From contig CANFHC010000001.1 of assembly GCA_947446575.1 (NCBI GenBank), positions 62,001-126,000 of the forward strand: a stretch of 64,000 nucleotides of DNA, written 5' to 3'. The position numbers were made by a program, and so were the translations under genes. This document shows, piece by piece, positions 26,629 through 36,412 of this stretch. The DNA comes from Bacteriovoracaceae bacterium. GTDB lineage: Bacteria; Bdellovibrionota; Bacteriovoracia; Bacteriovoracales; Bacteriovoracaceae. Each line of letters opens with the position of its first letter. Position 1 is the stretch's first letter. The notes under the pieces are model-generated. The model made no database searches. It was not told where the DNA came from and saw only the letters and a program-made list of their open reading frames with translations.

Positions 26629-28422
26629 TTAGGACTTAGTCCAATTGAAATGTAACTCTTTTAGCTGGGCTTCACTTGGTCTTGATGGTGCTTGCGACAT
26701 TAAATCGCTTGCTGAAGTTGTTTTTGGAAATGCAATAACATCACGGATTGAATCATTACCCGTTAAGATCATAATCAATCGATCTAACCCAAAAGCCAAT
26801 CCACCATGTGGGGGAACTCCATATTTTAGAGCTTCAATAAAAAATCCAAATTGATTTTTTGTTTCTTCAGGAGTGAATCCTAAAACTTTAAACATTCTAT
26901 CTTGCACGGCTTGATCGTAAATTCGTATTGATCCACCACCAATTTCATATCCATTACAAACAACATCGTAAGCTTCTGCCGTGAGTGATCTTAGTGGACC
27001 ATTTGGATCTTTATGATCAGCATTCATGAATACATCTAACTTTTCTCTTGCAGGCATTGTAAAAGGATGGTGACAAGCAGTGTATCTGCCATCACTCCAC
27101 TCTAAAAGTGGAAAATCATTTACCCAAAGAAAAGCTTTTTTTCCAGCTTCAATTAGATTTAACTTGTGTCCTAAGTTTCTTCGAAGTGCATCAGCACTTG
27201 CGTGAGCAACTGAGTGATCATTATCAGCAAAGAACAACCAAGTCCCATCACCATGAACTTCTGATAGAGAGAACAATTTTTTCTCTATTTCTTCTGTAAT
27301 AAATTTTGAAATACCAGTGCTTCTTTCAGCTTTCGATAGTTTATAAAAAGCGACACCTTTTCCACCATGAGGTTTTACAACTTCTACAAAGGCATCCGTA
27401 TCTTTGCGACTGAATTGTCCCATCGATTCAGGCACAAAAATCGCTTTAATTAAACCACCCGCTTTCGCGACTGTTGCAAAAGTTGCAAATTCAGAATCAG
27501 TAAAAATATCTGTAACAATCATTTGTTTAAGAGCAAAACGAACATCAGGCTTATCGCAGCCATAAATATTCATTGCATCTTTATAGGTCATCATCGGAAG
27601 TGTGAAATTTTGATCTAAATCAAAAACATTTTTCAAAATCTTCTCAACTAAGTTTTTCATATATTCTTGAGTTGAAAATGAAACTTCAATATCCACTTGA
27701 GAAAATTCAGGCTGACGATCAGCTCTTAAATCTTCATCGCGAAAACAACGACAAATTTGAAAATACTTATCTGTCCCGCCAATCATTAAAAGCTGCTTGA
27801 GTGTTTGTGGTGATTGGGGAAGTGCATAAACTTGGCCAGGATGCACGCGTGAAGGAACAATATAATCGCGAGCTCCCTCTGGAGTTGATTTATAAAGAAT
27901 TGGGGTTTCAACTTCAACAAAATCTTCATCAACCAAAAGTGATCTAATTTTATTCATCGTCCGTGAACGAAGTAACAGAATGTCTTGTAATTTTTTTGTA
28001 CGAAGATCTAAATAACGATATTTCAAACGAAGATCTTCACTGGCCTCAACTGATCCAAAAGGAAGAAACGGGATTGTATCTACATCTGAGCGAGAAAGAA
28101 TTTGCAACTCAGTAACCTGAACTTCCACTGCACCAGTGTCCATATTTGCATTTTGCGCCTCATTTGGCCGTGCTGTTACTATTCCAGTTGCCAAGATAAC
28201 AGATTCAAGCGAGCACTTTTTTAAATCATCAAGGTTACCTTTAAAATCGACAAATCCTAATTGAGTCACTCCAAATTTATCGCGTAAATCAATGAAGTGC
28301 AGGCTCCCTAAATTTCTGTATTTGTTTACCCATCCGCAAAGTGTCACAGACTTTCCGATATCAGAAGCCTTTAGTTCTCCACAGTGATGAGTTCTCATTA
28401 ATCCTTTGATCGCGCTGGCCAT
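26629..28422 (-). CDS. aspS: Aspartyl-tRNA synthetase
   Basis: The enzyme charges tRNA-Asp (or tRNA-Asp/Asn in organisms lacking AsnRS). The start is ATG 28420-28422, with GGGGAG six bases upstream, giving 597 aa, the bacterial-type length. It shows the OB-fold anticodon domain ([19 protein letters not shown]), motif 2 [20 protein letters not shown], the bacterial GAD insertion (about 290-400) and motif 3 [13 protein letters not shown]. Discriminating and non-discriminating forms cannot be told apart with certainty here. It is divergent from the DUF192 gene, with about 55 bases between them for both promoters. Confidence 0.95.
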   Translation of the reverse strand: MASAIKGLMRTHHCGELKASDIGKSVTLCGWVNKYRNLGSLHFIDLRDKFGVTQLGFVDFKGNLDDLKKCSLESVILATGIVTARPNEAQNANMDTGAVEVQVTELQILSRSDVDTIPFLPFGSVEASEDLRLKYRYLDLRTKKLQDILLLRSRTMNKIRSLLVDEDFVEVETPILYKSTPEGARDYIVPSRVHPGQVYALPQSPQTLKQLLMIGGTDKYFQICRCFRDEDLRADRQPEFSQVDIEVSFSTQEYMKNLVEKILKNVFDLDQNFTLPMMTYKDAMNIYGCDKPDVRFALKQMIVTDIFTDSEFATFATVAKAGGLIKAIFVPESMGQFSRKDTDAFVEVVKPHGGKGVAFYKLSKAERSTGISKFITEEIEKKLFSLSEVHGDGTWLFFADNDHSVAHASADALRRNLGHKLNLIEAGKKAFLWVNDFPLLEWSDGRYTACHHPFTMPAREKLDVFMNADHKDPNGPLRSLTAEAYDVVCNGYEIGGGSIRIYDQAVQDRMFKVLGFTPEETKNQFGFFIEALKYGVPPHGGLAFGLDRLIMILTGNDSIRDVIAFPKTTSASDLMSQAPSRPSEAQLKELHFNWTKS

Positions 28423-28477
28423 TGATTTCTCCCCTAAAATTGACGACAATTACCCTACACATACGAGGTAATTGACC

Positions 28478-29005
28478 ATGACAACTATATCTCAGAACAC
28501 CCTAAAGCTCATTAAAAATCTTTTTTTGCTCACAATGATAATCAGTGGGTTAAATACTAATATTGCATTGGGAAAAGAGAGTTTTCAGATTAAAAATCCC
28601 AGTGGCAATTCAGTAAATCTCAGACTTGCCCTTACAAGAGCAGAGCACACCCAAGGATTAAGTGGATTAAAATCCAATGAGTTCAAAGAATCGCAGGGCA
28701 TGCTTTTTGTAAATTCCGAAATGGGCCCGCGCCGCTTCTGGATGCCAGATACTTATTTTAATTTAGATATTATATTTTTAGATCGTGACTTAAAAGTTGT
28801 AGGAGTTGAGCGCGACGTCCCTGCTCATCCTGGCATGAAAGAGCCACCAACTATTTATAAAACAGAAAATTATTACGCACAATTTGTATTAGAGACAAAA
28901 GCAGGATCTGCTTTTGGAAAAAAATTAAAAAGAAATGATCAGCTCAAATTTATTGGACCGACTTCTCTTTCGGAAATAGCACTAAAAACTCGTCTGATGC
29001 AATAA
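28478..29005 (+). CDS. Exported DUF192 protein
   Basis: The start is ATG 28478, with GAGGT nine bases upstream (a TTG six bases earlier is less well spaced). The 175-aa protein has an N-terminal membrane/signal segment (LIKNLFLLTMIISGL) and the DUF192 core: 'R.eHtqGLsgl', SQGMLFVNSE, RRFWMPDTYFNLDIIFLD and PAHPGMKEPPTIYKTE. DUF192 proteins are small beta-barrel-like domains often found exported; no biochemical role is established. Its 3' end overlaps the convergent FtsB-type gene by 56 bases, so both sets of final codons share the same DNA. Confidence 0.8.
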   Translation: MTTISQNTLKLIKNLFLLTMIISGLNTNIALGKESFQIKNPSGNSVNLRLALTRAEHTQGLSGLKSNEFKESQGMLFVNSEMGPRRFWMPDTYFNLDIIFLDRDLKVVGVERDVPAHPGMKEPPTIYKTENYYAQFVLETKAGSAFGKKLKRNDQLKFIGPTSLSEIALKTRLMQ

Positions 29006-29771
29006 ATCCTAAATTGTCTCGAACTAATTTTCTTTGAAATGCTACATCAGTCTGCATGCGTTCAATCTCACGCACGAGCTGCATATTTTCTTTTTTAATT
29101 CGATCTAGTTCACTTAGGCGATCATTATAGACTGAACGGTTTGAGTAATAATCAGTCACTCCACCATTGGCAAAGAATAATCGCAGCACCATCACTGCAC
29201 AAAAAATCCAACAACCTTTTACTAAATATCCAGCTAGTTTAGGATCAAGTGACTTTGATTTTTTTCTACTGCTAGCTGTTGTGTAACTTATTTGGCTAGA
29301 AACTTTTCTTGGAGCTCTTTTTACAGGAGTAAAATCAGCTTCATCCGGGCGAGCGGCACTTCGCCTAGTAACAACTTCAGAACTCTTAACAGGATTACTT
29401 GCTTGTGCTCTTTCTTGAGCGCGAGGTCTATGAGGTGGAACCCGTATTGTAGATTCTTCTTCTGAAGCAGCAGGTGCTTGCGCTTGTGGTTTATCAAATA
29501 ATGTCGCTTGTTCTTGTTGAGCAGGCACTGCTTGCGGAGGTTGATTGCGATTGCGATCAGCCTGACGCGCACGATTTCTTTCAATCGCTTTTCTTAAACG
29601 TTCATTGGCAATCGTTGATGTATCAATGCCATCCTCATGAGAATTGTTTTGTTCGGTTGATGCTTGAGTAGCTTGCGGTGGAGTCTGAACTCCAGCTCTC
29701 GCCGGCTCGCTTTGAGTAGTATTACGTTGCTGCTGTCGCGCTTCGTTTGAACGGTCAAATGAAAATTCCAA
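28950..29771 (-). CDS. FtsB/DivIC-type septum protein with a long disordered N-terminus
   Basis: The C-terminal 90 residues look like FtsB/DivIC: a membrane segment at about 183-201, a heptad-like coiled coil at about 215-245 (NDRLSELDRIKKENMQLVRE) and a closing ARDNLGF-like segment (KLVRDNLGFIASDEF). FtsB links FtsQ and FtsL in the division complex. Ahead of the membrane segment lie about 180 residues rich in Gln, Ala, Pro, Arg and Ser, predicted to be disordered and cytoplasmic; usual FtsB proteins have only a few residues there. Start is TTG (29771) with AGGA seven bases upstream. It overlaps the convergent DUF192 gene by 56 bases. Confidence 0.65.
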   Translation of the reverse strand: MEFSFDRSNEARQQQRNTTQSEPARAGVQTPPQATQASTEQNNSHEDGIDTSTIANERLRKAIERNRARQADRNRNQPPQAVPAQQEQATLFDKPQAQAPAASEEESTIRVPPHRPRAQERAQASNPVKSSEVVTRRSAARPDEADFTPVKRAPRKVSSQISYTTASSRKKSKSLDPKLAGYLVKGCWIFCAVMVLRLFFANGGVTDYYSNRSVYNDRLSELDRIKKENMQLVREIERMQTDVAFQRKLVRDNLGFIASDEFLVLFPKEKSVQ

Positions 29772-29773
29772 GC

Positions 29774-29805
29774 AAACATCCTGTTAAAGAAAAAAACATC
29801 CTGTT
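29774..29805. repeat. Short direct repeat, AAACATCCTGTT twice
   Basis: The 12-base unit occurs at 29774-29785 and 29794-29805, 20 bases apart, in the gap before the FtsB-type gene. On the minus strand each unit supplies an AGGA, and the nearer one acts as the ribosome binding site. It may be a small duplication or a site for regulation. Confidence 0.5.
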
Positions 29806-29815
29806 TTATTCTATT

Positions 29816-30730
29816 TTAGCCGAGCTTGGATTTGACTTCAATCCAAAACTTTCGAACTATCGCTAGTTCATGAAAGTAATAGTACAAAGTCCGCCCCACG
29901 CTGTTATCCGGGAAATTCTCGAGTTCGGTTTGATTCACGCCTTCGAGAAAAATATTCTTAAAAGAAATAAAACTTAAATGCTCAGGTTTTGAAGAGGCTA
30001 CTGTAAAACTCTTATCATCACAAGAAAATTCACTAATTGGAAATGAACTGCGTAGAAGTGTACGCGCTTGATTCATGCGAAGTGCGGCCACTCCACCATC
30101 ACCGATAGGACCAAGTTGTATATATTTTTCAGCTCGATTGATTCCATGTGAGCGAAAAAATATTTCAAAACGCCCTCCAGCATTTGCCTCACGCGAATCT
30201 TGATCAATATTCATCCACCAACTAAATCCAGGATCGCTGATATTGCATACAGAATCTTCTTGATGTGGAAAACGGCGGTTTATAATTTGCTCGCGCACAG
30301 CTTCTGCTAACTCATAACTTTTTGTTTCGAAAAACTCTACGCTATCAAGAGAGAACTCTTTATCGAGCTTTAATATGATTCGCTTAGAAGAATTAAGCTC
30401 CTCTAATTCCTTAAATGATTGGCGGATATTAGTTGTCGAAAAACCTCGGACACAAAAAGTACTACTCGCATTATCAATTTTATAAACGATCCCCGAAGTT
30501 TCTGGAAGAACTTGCTCGTCGATCTTTTTAACATTAACAATTATGGGATTTTCAGGAACATCTAAGACAATACTATCGGCCAGGTCGTAGAGATAATCAT
30601 CATCTTTATCATCATTAAATAGTGAAGGTTGAATAGCAGGTGAATAAGATGAAGTGCCAGAACGCAAGTACTCTGTGAGTGCTAGTGTTTCTTGCAGTAA
30701 AATATCTAAGCTTAATTCAGATTCGCTCAT
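29816..30730 (-). CDS. Hypothetical cytoplasmic protein (304 aa)
   Basis: This is a 304-aa protein without signal peptide or membrane segments. An acidic N-terminal 70 residues is followed by a mixed alpha/beta region with several aromatic, well-structured stretches (DPGFSWWMNIDQDSREANAG, EKYIQLGPIGDGGVAALRM). I recognise no family. The gene lies 44 bases upstream of the FtsB-type gene on the same strand, so a role near cell division or simply co-transcription is possible. Codon use and composition match the neighbours. Confidence 0.7.
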   Translation of the reverse strand: MSESELSLDILLQETLALTEYLRSGTSSYSPAIQPSLFNDDKDDDYLYDLADSIVLDVPENPIIVNVKKIDEQVLPETSGIVYKIDNASSTFCVRGFSTTNIRQSFKELEELNSSKRIILKLDKEFSLDSVEFFETKSYELAEAVREQIINRRFPHQEDSVCNISDPGFSWWMNIDQDSREANAGGRFEIFFRSHGINRAEKYIQLGPIGDGGVAALRMNQARTLLRSSFPISEFSCDDKSFTVASSKPEHLSFISFKNIFLEGVNQTELENFPDNSVGRTLYYYFHELAIVRKFWIEVKSKLG

Positions 30731-30817
30731 TTTAATCCTATCAAATCCTATGATGGAAACTAATTTTTAATCTCAGTAATTATTGTAAAATTAAAAAACA
30801 TTCTCTGACAAGTTATT

Positions 30818-31045
30818 CTACCAAAGAAACATGAAAAGATTGATAAGCATAATCACAATTAGTGGAGAAAAATCAAAAGGAAGATGCGGAGGAAGCTTTT
30901 TTCGAATTGGATCACAGGTGTAATTACAAATTCTATGCAACTCGCTTCTCCACCTATACTTCTTGATCTCGGGAAAATAGCTTAATAGTGCATCTAAAAT
31001 AAGCAGGCAAATATACAGAACTAACAATGGTCTTATTATACTCAT
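30818..31045 (-). CDS. YggT-family membrane protein
   Basis: The 75-aa protein has two membrane segments flanking a basic loop and the YggT signature CDPIRKKLPPHLPFDFSPLI. YggT proteins are small membrane proteins; in other bacteria single-domain members lie near division genes or affect ion homeostasis. This one is half the length of the two-repeat enterobacterial form, as is common. Its ATG overlaps the TGA of the upstream YihY gene (ATGA), so the two are translationally coupled. Confidence 0.85.
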   Translation of the reverse strand: MSIIRPLLVLYICLLILDALLSYFPEIKKYRWRSELHRICNYTCDPIRKKLPPHLPFDFSPLIVIMLINLFMFLW

Positions 31046-31965
31046 TTTGCTACTCCCAACTCTCGTCTTTCTCTATAGACATGGCACACACAAGCTCCAT
31101 AAAAGAAAAAACACATTAGATAAAAAAGCCAAATCACTCCCATTACTGAGGTGTAGAGGTCTCCGTAATTTCTCATTAACCCTGTACGGACGTAATAGAT
31201 ATAGACCCAAAAAAGAGATTTACCGATAAAAACTGAAAACGTAAACGCCATCGCCGCGACAAAAGCTTCTCGCATATGAATTTTCCAAGAAAAAAGCCAG
31301 CGGTAAAGAATGGTGAAATAGAGAATGAGTACACTAATGTGAAGTGTGTTGGAATGAAGCCAATAAGATTTTTTCAAATTAATTTTTAAAAGATATGAAA
31401 TCAGCGGCCGTAATAAATCAAAATTATCGTAAATAAATCGAGTAAGGTAATTTGATTGTAAAAACTTTATCAGAAAAATAATTATAGGTGGCAGAAGAAA
31501 GATCATTCCTAACATCAAAAGGGTCATGGCAATTATCACAAATCCTTTTAAAATCCTCCAAAGAGAGAGAATGCTTTTATCTTCAGTAATAAAAAATATT
31601 CCCATCCAGATAGAATTCAAAAATGTTATGGCCGATACAATTAAAACGAAAAAGTTTAAAATGGTGAAGTTTGTTCCAGCAAAAAGTGGGCCTTTTATCA
31701 ATTCCTGCACTTTCATTAACAACTGAGGTGCTATATCTGGGAAAAATTGACTTCCGATTATAAAAAGATATTTTTGGGTTCGATCAAGATTTCCTAAAAA
31801 ATATCCTATCCCTCTCACTAGCAAAAGGACAAAAGGAACACAACTTATCAAGGCGTAAAAGCTTGAAGATGAAGCCAGCGTTGTCCCTTTCTTTCTATAA
31901 AAAAGAATGGCGCCTCTGTAAAGATTGGCAAGGCTGTCTTTTAAAAATTGAGTCATGGTTCCCAT
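31042..31965 (-). CDS. YihY/BrkB-family inner-membrane protein
   Basis: The 307-aa protein has six membrane segments and the family features: an N-terminal LYRGAILFYRKKGTTLASSSSFYALIS segment (quoted here in part: FYRKKGTTLASSSSFYA), 'L..G..f...' loops and a C-terminal GDLYTSVMGVIWLFYLMCFF. YihY proteins were once named RNase BN in error; they are integral membrane proteins of unclear function. It is coupled to yggT downstream and lies 42 bases after polB, which is on the same strand. Confidence 0.8.
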   Translation of the reverse strand: MGTMTQFLKDSLANLYRGAILFYRKKGTTLASSSSFYALISCVPFVLLLVRGIGYFLGNLDRTQKYLFIIGSQFFPDIAPQLLMKVQELIKGPLFAGTNFTILNFFVLIVSAITFLNSIWMGIFFITEDKSILSLWRILKGFVIIAMTLLMLGMIFLLPPIIIFLIKFLQSNYLTRFIYDNFDLLRPLISYLLKINLKKSYWLHSNTLHISVLILYFTILYRWLFSWKIHMREAFVAAMAFTFSVFIGKSLFWVYIYYVRTGLMRNYGDLYTSVMGVIWLFYLMCFFFYGACVCHVYRERRELGVAK

Positions 31966-32007
31966 TAGTCAATGCTAGCGGAAAGTTTGGCATTTTAAAA
32001 CCTAAAA

Positions 32008-34311
32008 CTAAAAAAGTGAAAGTTGGGATCCTCTCATATCTTCAAAGTTTTGCCCAAATAGAGCTAAAATGCTGTCGGCGATAGGCGCTATTTGCCTTTC
32101 AATATAATAGTCATAATCAATATCGTTGTGAGGAATTTCGATTGGGATCGCCCCTCTCAAAGTCATTACGTACTGAGGACGTTTTTTTATAATCCCTGTT
32201 TTTTCAAAAAGAATTTTTGCAGCCTTGGCATGCGGTGGAATATTTTTAACATACTCCTCGATGGGCTTACTTAAACGCTTACTTAAAACGAGCGAATCAT
32301 CTAACTTATGGTCCATTAAATCTTTTAATATTTTTTCAATAAAGGGGCGGATATCTTCTCCGTAAAACACTCTGCGAATCAATTCATACTGAAAATTTCG
32401 AGCGAGAGCACTCCAATCGGAACGTACATACTCCATTCCCGTTAAAACCATTTCCTCTTCGATGCCTTTGGGACTAGTTTTTAACATCAATCCAGCGTAT
32501 CTTTTTTTAGCCCCAACACCTTCTCCTCTGGTAGAAGTCATAATAAGTTTTTTAAAAAATTTATCGTATTGGATTTCTAATTTTGATTCAACTCTAAAGT
32601 CTACTTGTAATTTTTCCACTAAGAATTGATTAACTTTTTTTACTAAGAGAATGCTTGTTTCTTCATAACCATCGAATTCTTTAAGCTGCACAAATAAAGA
32701 ATCTGTATCACCATATAATACTTCAAAACCTAATTCTGCTAAAAAATGTATAACTGTTTTTAAAAGCCACTGCCCAGTTCCAGTAATTGCGTCTGGCAAA
32801 TCTTCTTGGTAAAAACGGCATCCGCTTGATCCCATGACCCCGTAAAAACTATTCATTAAAATTTTTACAGCTTGAGAAAGATTAGTATTTTTCATGGCCT
32901 TTGCCTCGGCCCTTCTCCCTAATAATTCTTTAATTTTTCCAGGAAGAATGTGATGATCACGTGAAAAGGTTAAAACTACTGGAGTTGTAAGAGGGTTCAC
33001 TCCTCGCTCTGCTCTTGAGAGTGGATCAATGAAAAATGTCTGAATCAATGTTGGGTATAAACTTTTAAAATCCATAACCAAAACATTTTCATGGACGCCT
33101 ACTTTGGGATTTAAAACAAAACCACCTTTGGCCTGTCGCAACCATTCAACGTCAGATACATTCGGAGCAACATATCCATATTCATGCAAAGGTGGCAGAT
33201 AAAAATGATCAAATGCAGCTGTTGATCCTCCAACTCTATCAAGCAATAAGCCCGAGATGAGTGAACGATTTAAAAGTAAATCAAGAATTTTTGTAGATTC
33301 TAAAATATCTAGAACTAATTGCGCATCTTTTAGATTATACCGAGCAAGAGAGAGTTGATCTTCGCGGAAGCGCCGCTCGATTTCTTCCCATTTGTCGTAA
33401 ACTTCATCTTCATCGATATCTTTCCCCTCGCCCAAAACAATTTTGGCGACGTTATTTAACTTATAACTTTCAAATGAGAAAAAATTGGTTTTTAATGCCC
33501 AAGGACCATCGATTATGACTCGTCCTTCGAGATTCATCGTCCATTCACCTCTGGCATTTTGATACATTTCCAAAGGTCTCGTTCCTCTTCCTAGATATAA
33601 GGGAGATTTAAATTGTTTAGATTTTTTTTCTAAAAAATGAAAATCAAACCCAATGACATTCCAGCCAGTAAAAATATCTGGATCGAGGCGAAAGGTTGCG
33701 GCTTGAAATGATTCTAAAATTTTCTTCTCAGTATAACAAAAAGTTACTGTCTCATCAGATGTGGCATCTCCAAGCATGAACACTTTATTTTCAACTAAAT
33801 CTTTAGAACGAAAGGAATAGGCTAAAGAATAAAGCCTGCCATCTTTTCCAGTCTCAATATCAAAAGACATAATTTTACAGTCTGGATAATGATTTCCTTT
33901 TTCAATACTTGGATTTATATAATGAAGAATTCCATTTTTTAAAATAGCCTCACCTTCAATATTGACTTGTGCATAAAATCCACGATCCATTAAATAGCGC
34001 TCTAGTGGACGAATATCACTTTCAAAAGTTCTTAGCCCTTCGTCTTCAAATTGCTTTTTACGTGCTTTTAAATCCGTTTGAGTATTGCACAAAACTTTTT
34101 CAACCCAAGTTCCATCTAAATTCTTAAAAGAAGTCTGGGACTTACTTTCAACAAAAAAATAATTTTGGAAATGATTAATCGTGACAAGAAATGCGCCGGC
34201 ATTAGATTGTCCATAAAGTTTAATTAAGAGGTGATCTTCCCTATCAAAACTTTGTCCCGATAAAATAAATCCTTCTATTTGTTTGTGCATAAGTGTTAGA
34301 ATAACATGCAC
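32008..34311 (-). CDS. polB: DNA polymerase II, family B
   Basis: PolB is a repair and restart polymerase with 3'-5' proofreading. The 767-aa protein has exonuclease motifs (SFDIETGKDG; GWNVIGFDFHFLEKK; the YNLKDAQLVLD region) and polymerase motifs A (MDFKSLYPTLIQ), B (KILMNSFYGVMGS) and C (YGDTDSLF). The C-terminus ends QLSLF, a sliding-clamp-binding motif as in E. coli Pol II. Length agrees with about 780. The first ATG at 34311 and another at 34290 (MHKQIEGFILS) are both possible; neither has a clear ribosome binding site. No lexA-type operator was recognised upstream. Confidence 0.93.
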   Translation of the reverse strand: MHVILTLMHKQIEGFILSGQSFDREDHLLIKLYGQSNAGAFLVTINHFQNYFFVESKSQTSFKNLDGTWVEKVLCNTQTDLKARKKQFEDEGLRTFESDIRPLERYLMDRGFYAQVNIEGEAILKNGILHYINPSIEKGNHYPDCKIMSFDIETGKDGRLYSLAYSFRSKDLVENKVFMLGDATSDETVTFCYTEKKILESFQAATFRLDPDIFTGWNVIGFDFHFLEKKSKQFKSPLYLGRGTRPLEMYQNARGEWTMNLEGRVIIDGPWALKTNFFSFESYKLNNVAKIVLGEGKDIDEDEVYDKWEEIERRFREDQLSLARYNLKDAQLVLDILESTKILDLLLNRSLISGLLLDRVGGSTAAFDHFYLPPLHEYGYVAPNVSDVEWLRQAKGGFVLNPKVGVHENVLVMDFKSLYPTLIQTFFIDPLSRAERGVNPLTTPVVLTFSRDHHILPGKIKELLGRRAEAKAMKNTNLSQAVKILMNSFYGVMGSSGCRFYQEDLPDAITGTGQWLLKTVIHFLAELGFEVLYGDTDSLFVQLKEFDGYEETSILLVKKVNQFLVEKLQVDFRVESKLEIQYDKFFKKLIMTSTRGEGVGAKKRYAGLMLKTSPKGIEEEMVLTGMEYVRSDWSALARNFQYELIRRVFYGEDIRPFIEKILKDLMDHKLDDSLVLSKRLSKPIEEYVKNIPPHAKAAKILFEKTGIIKKRPQYVMTLRGAIPIEIPHNDIDYDYYIERQIAPIADSILALFGQNFEDMRGSQLSLF

Positions 34312-34342
34312 GATTTTTTAATCCAACTCTCTTGGTGGTAAT

Positions 34343-35284
34343 ATGAAAGAAATGTATCCTGAGATCGAACCTTACAGCACGGGATTTTTAAAAGTTTCCG
34401 AAATTCATACACTTTATTTTGAAGAAGCGGGAAATCCGAAAGGAAAACCAGTTGTCTTTCTTCACGGTGGTCCAGGTGGTGGATTAATTGCGAACTATCG
34501 TCGCTATTTTAATCCTGAAAAATGGCGCATTATTCTTTTTGATCAACGAGGTTGCGGACAGAGCACTCCATTTGCTGAGCTTCGTGAAAATACGACTTGG
34601 GATCTAGTCGTAGACATTGAAAAACTCCGCGAATATTTATCAATTCCACAGTGGTCTGTCTTTGGTGGTTCTTGGGGCTCAACACTAGCTCTAACTTACT
34701 CTATTACGCACCCTAAAGCTTGTACTGCACTATTTTTGCGCGGAATATTTTTATTGCGGAAAAAAGAAATTGATTGGTTTTACCAAGAAGGTTGCTCAAA
34801 AATTTATCCCGATGCTTGGGAAGAATATGTAAAACCAATTCCAGCAAATGAAAGGCATGACTTTGTCAGCGCTTATCATAAAAGATTAACTTCTGATGAT
34901 ATTAACGTGAGAAAAGAAGCAGGAAAAGCCTGGTCAATATGGGAAGGTTCAACTTCTAAACTTGTACCTGAATCAGATGTAGTCGCGCGTTTTGGCGACG
35001 ATCAGTTCGCCGATGCTTTTGCGCGAATCGAGTGTCATTATTTTATGAATAAAGGATTTTTCACAGAAGATAATTTTATCCTTAATAATGTAGATAAAAT
35101 CCGTCACATTCCAACAGTCATTGTCCAAGGTCGCTACGATGTCGTTTGTCCAGCCGAAAGTGCCTGGGATCTTCATCGAGCTCTGCCTGAAGCTGAATTC
35201 CATCTCATTGCAGATGCAGGACACTCGCTTTCTGAAAAAGGAATAACTGATGCTCTCGTTAGAGCTACTGATGAATACTTATAG
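34343..35284 (+). CDS. pip: Proline iminopeptidase
   Basis: This alpha/beta-hydrolase removes N-terminal proline from peptides. The 313-aa protein shows the oxyanion HGGPGGG motif, DQRGCGQS, the nucleophile elbow GGSWGST (Ser near residue 113), Asp in QGRYDVVCP and His in DAGHS. The family's length and cap domain agree. GGTGG six bases before the ATG acts as ribosome binding site. It is divergent from polB and followed after 11 bases by a periplasmic binding protein gene. A peptide-scavenging role fits a protein-feeding organism (inference). Confidence 0.93.
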   Translation: MKEMYPEIEPYSTGFLKVSEIHTLYFEEAGNPKGKPVVFLHGGPGGGLIANYRRYFNPEKWRIILFDQRGCGQSTPFAELRENTTWDLVVDIEKLREYLSIPQWSVFGGSWGSTLALTYSITHPKACTALFLRGIFLLRKKEIDWFYQEGCSKIYPDAWEEYVKPIPANERHDFVSAYHKRLTSDDINVRKEAGKAWSIWEGSTSKLVPESDVVARFGDDQFADAFARIECHYFMNKGFFTEDNFILNNVDKIRHIPTVIVQGRYDVVCPAESAWDLHRALPEAEFHLIADAGHSLSEKGITDALVRATDEYL

Positions 35285-35295
35285 GAATTAAAAAA

Positions 35296-36243
35296 ATGAA
35301 ATTACTATCCATATTACTTCTAAGTTTTTACCTCTTAATAACAACTGCATTGGCTGCTCCCACTGCTCCTGAAAAATTAATCAAATTAAATCTTGGTTAT
35401 CCTGCTTTAGGCACAGTAATCAGCGCTCAAATCGGTCTAGTTTTAGAAAAAACTGAAATCCTTAAAATTTACGGCTTCGATGCAACTGTAAAAGGATTGG
35501 ATACTGAAAAAGAATTAAAAACAGCAATGGTCTCTAATCAGCTCGATGCAATTCTTACGAGTGAATCTATATTTGTCATTCTTCGCGGAAGTAAATTCGA
35601 ACCTTATGCTATCTCAACTTTAGGTTCAGCCGGCAGACTAGCTCTAGTGGTTAAGAATGGGGGCCCAATTCAAAAACTTTCCGATCTCAAAGGAAAAAAG
35701 ATTGGTGCACTTTTTGGAACAACAGTTCACCAACGAGCACTTGAGTGGAAAAATAAAATAGACGATAAAGGAATTGAGCTTGTAAGTTTAGCCTCAATTG
35801 CAGCTCTAAATTCTGCCCTTCAAGCAGGCTCAGTTGATGCCATCATGTCATGGGATCCCTACTTAGAAGATGCATTGCGTGCAAAAAAAGTTAGACTCTT
35901 AGGAACTTCTGATTTTGATTTAATTAATCTTCTGAGCAAGTCTTATTCGGATAAAAATCCAAAAGCTATCGAAAAACTTAATGGCGCTTTCATAGATGCT
36001 TTTTATTACTTCATTACTCACAAAGAGCAGGTGAACAAATGGTATAGCGATATGTTAGGCATTTCTATTGATACACTGGATGCCGCATCAAAAGTTAATA
36101 AAAATTATAATGCCAAAAAATTAAGTGATATTGACATTAAAATTACTCCAGCTTTTAAATCAAACTTAGAAAAAGTTTCTGATTTTTTATTCAATGAAAA
36201 AATTATTTCGGAAAAGCCTGATCTTAATTCCTATTATAAATAG
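35296..36243 (+). CDS. NMT1/SsuA-type periplasmic binding protein
   Basis: The 315-aa protein has a signal peptide (LLSFYLLITTALAAP) and the bilobal fold of ABC-transporter binding proteins of the nitrate/sulfonate/thiamine-precursor class. Recognisable parts are KLNLGYPALGTVISA, GLDTEKELKTAMVSNQLDA, KLSDLKGKKIGALFGTTVHQ and GSVDAIMSWDPYLEDAL. These bind small anions or amines for uptake. No permease or ATPase gene lies beside it, so it is an orphan; the ligand is unknown. AGGA eight bases before the ATG supports the start, and it likely shares a message with pip. Confidence 0.8.
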   Translation: MKLLSILLLSFYLLITTALAAPTAPEKLIKLNLGYPALGTVISAQIGLVLEKTEILKIYGFDATVKGLDTEKELKTAMVSNQLDAILTSESIFVILRGSKFEPYAISTLGSAGRLALVVKNGGPIQKLSDLKGKKIGALFGTTVHQRALEWKNKIDDKGIELVSLASIAALNSALQAGSVDAIMSWDPYLEDALRAKKVRLLGTSDFDLINLLSKSYSDKNPKAIEKLNGAFIDAFYYFITHKEQVNKWYSDMLGISIDTLDAASKVNKNYNAKKLSDIDIKITPAFKSNLEKVSDFLFNEKIISEKPDLNSYYK

Positions 36244-36364
36244 AATTTTTATATTTAAAAAATTATCAAGCCCAAAACAGAAAGCGCAAGCCAACGTTTT
36301 GTCACTTTTTGAGATTCAGTCAGAAGGAAATGAGCCTGGAGTCGAAGAAGTAAAATAATAATAT

Positions 36365-36412
36365 AAATTGCAGACTCGTTAATACTTAACCCAAAAAACG
36401 GGTCTGCAATTT
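36365..36412 (-). terminator. 11-bp inverted repeat at the end of the peptidase E-like gene
   Basis: AAATTGCAGAC (36365-36375) is repeated in reverse complement as GTCTGCAATTT (36402-36412). One arm lies in the last codons of the gene and the other beyond its stop. On the minus strand a T/A-rich tail follows. It could end transcription, but the 26-base loop is large. Confidence 0.45.
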
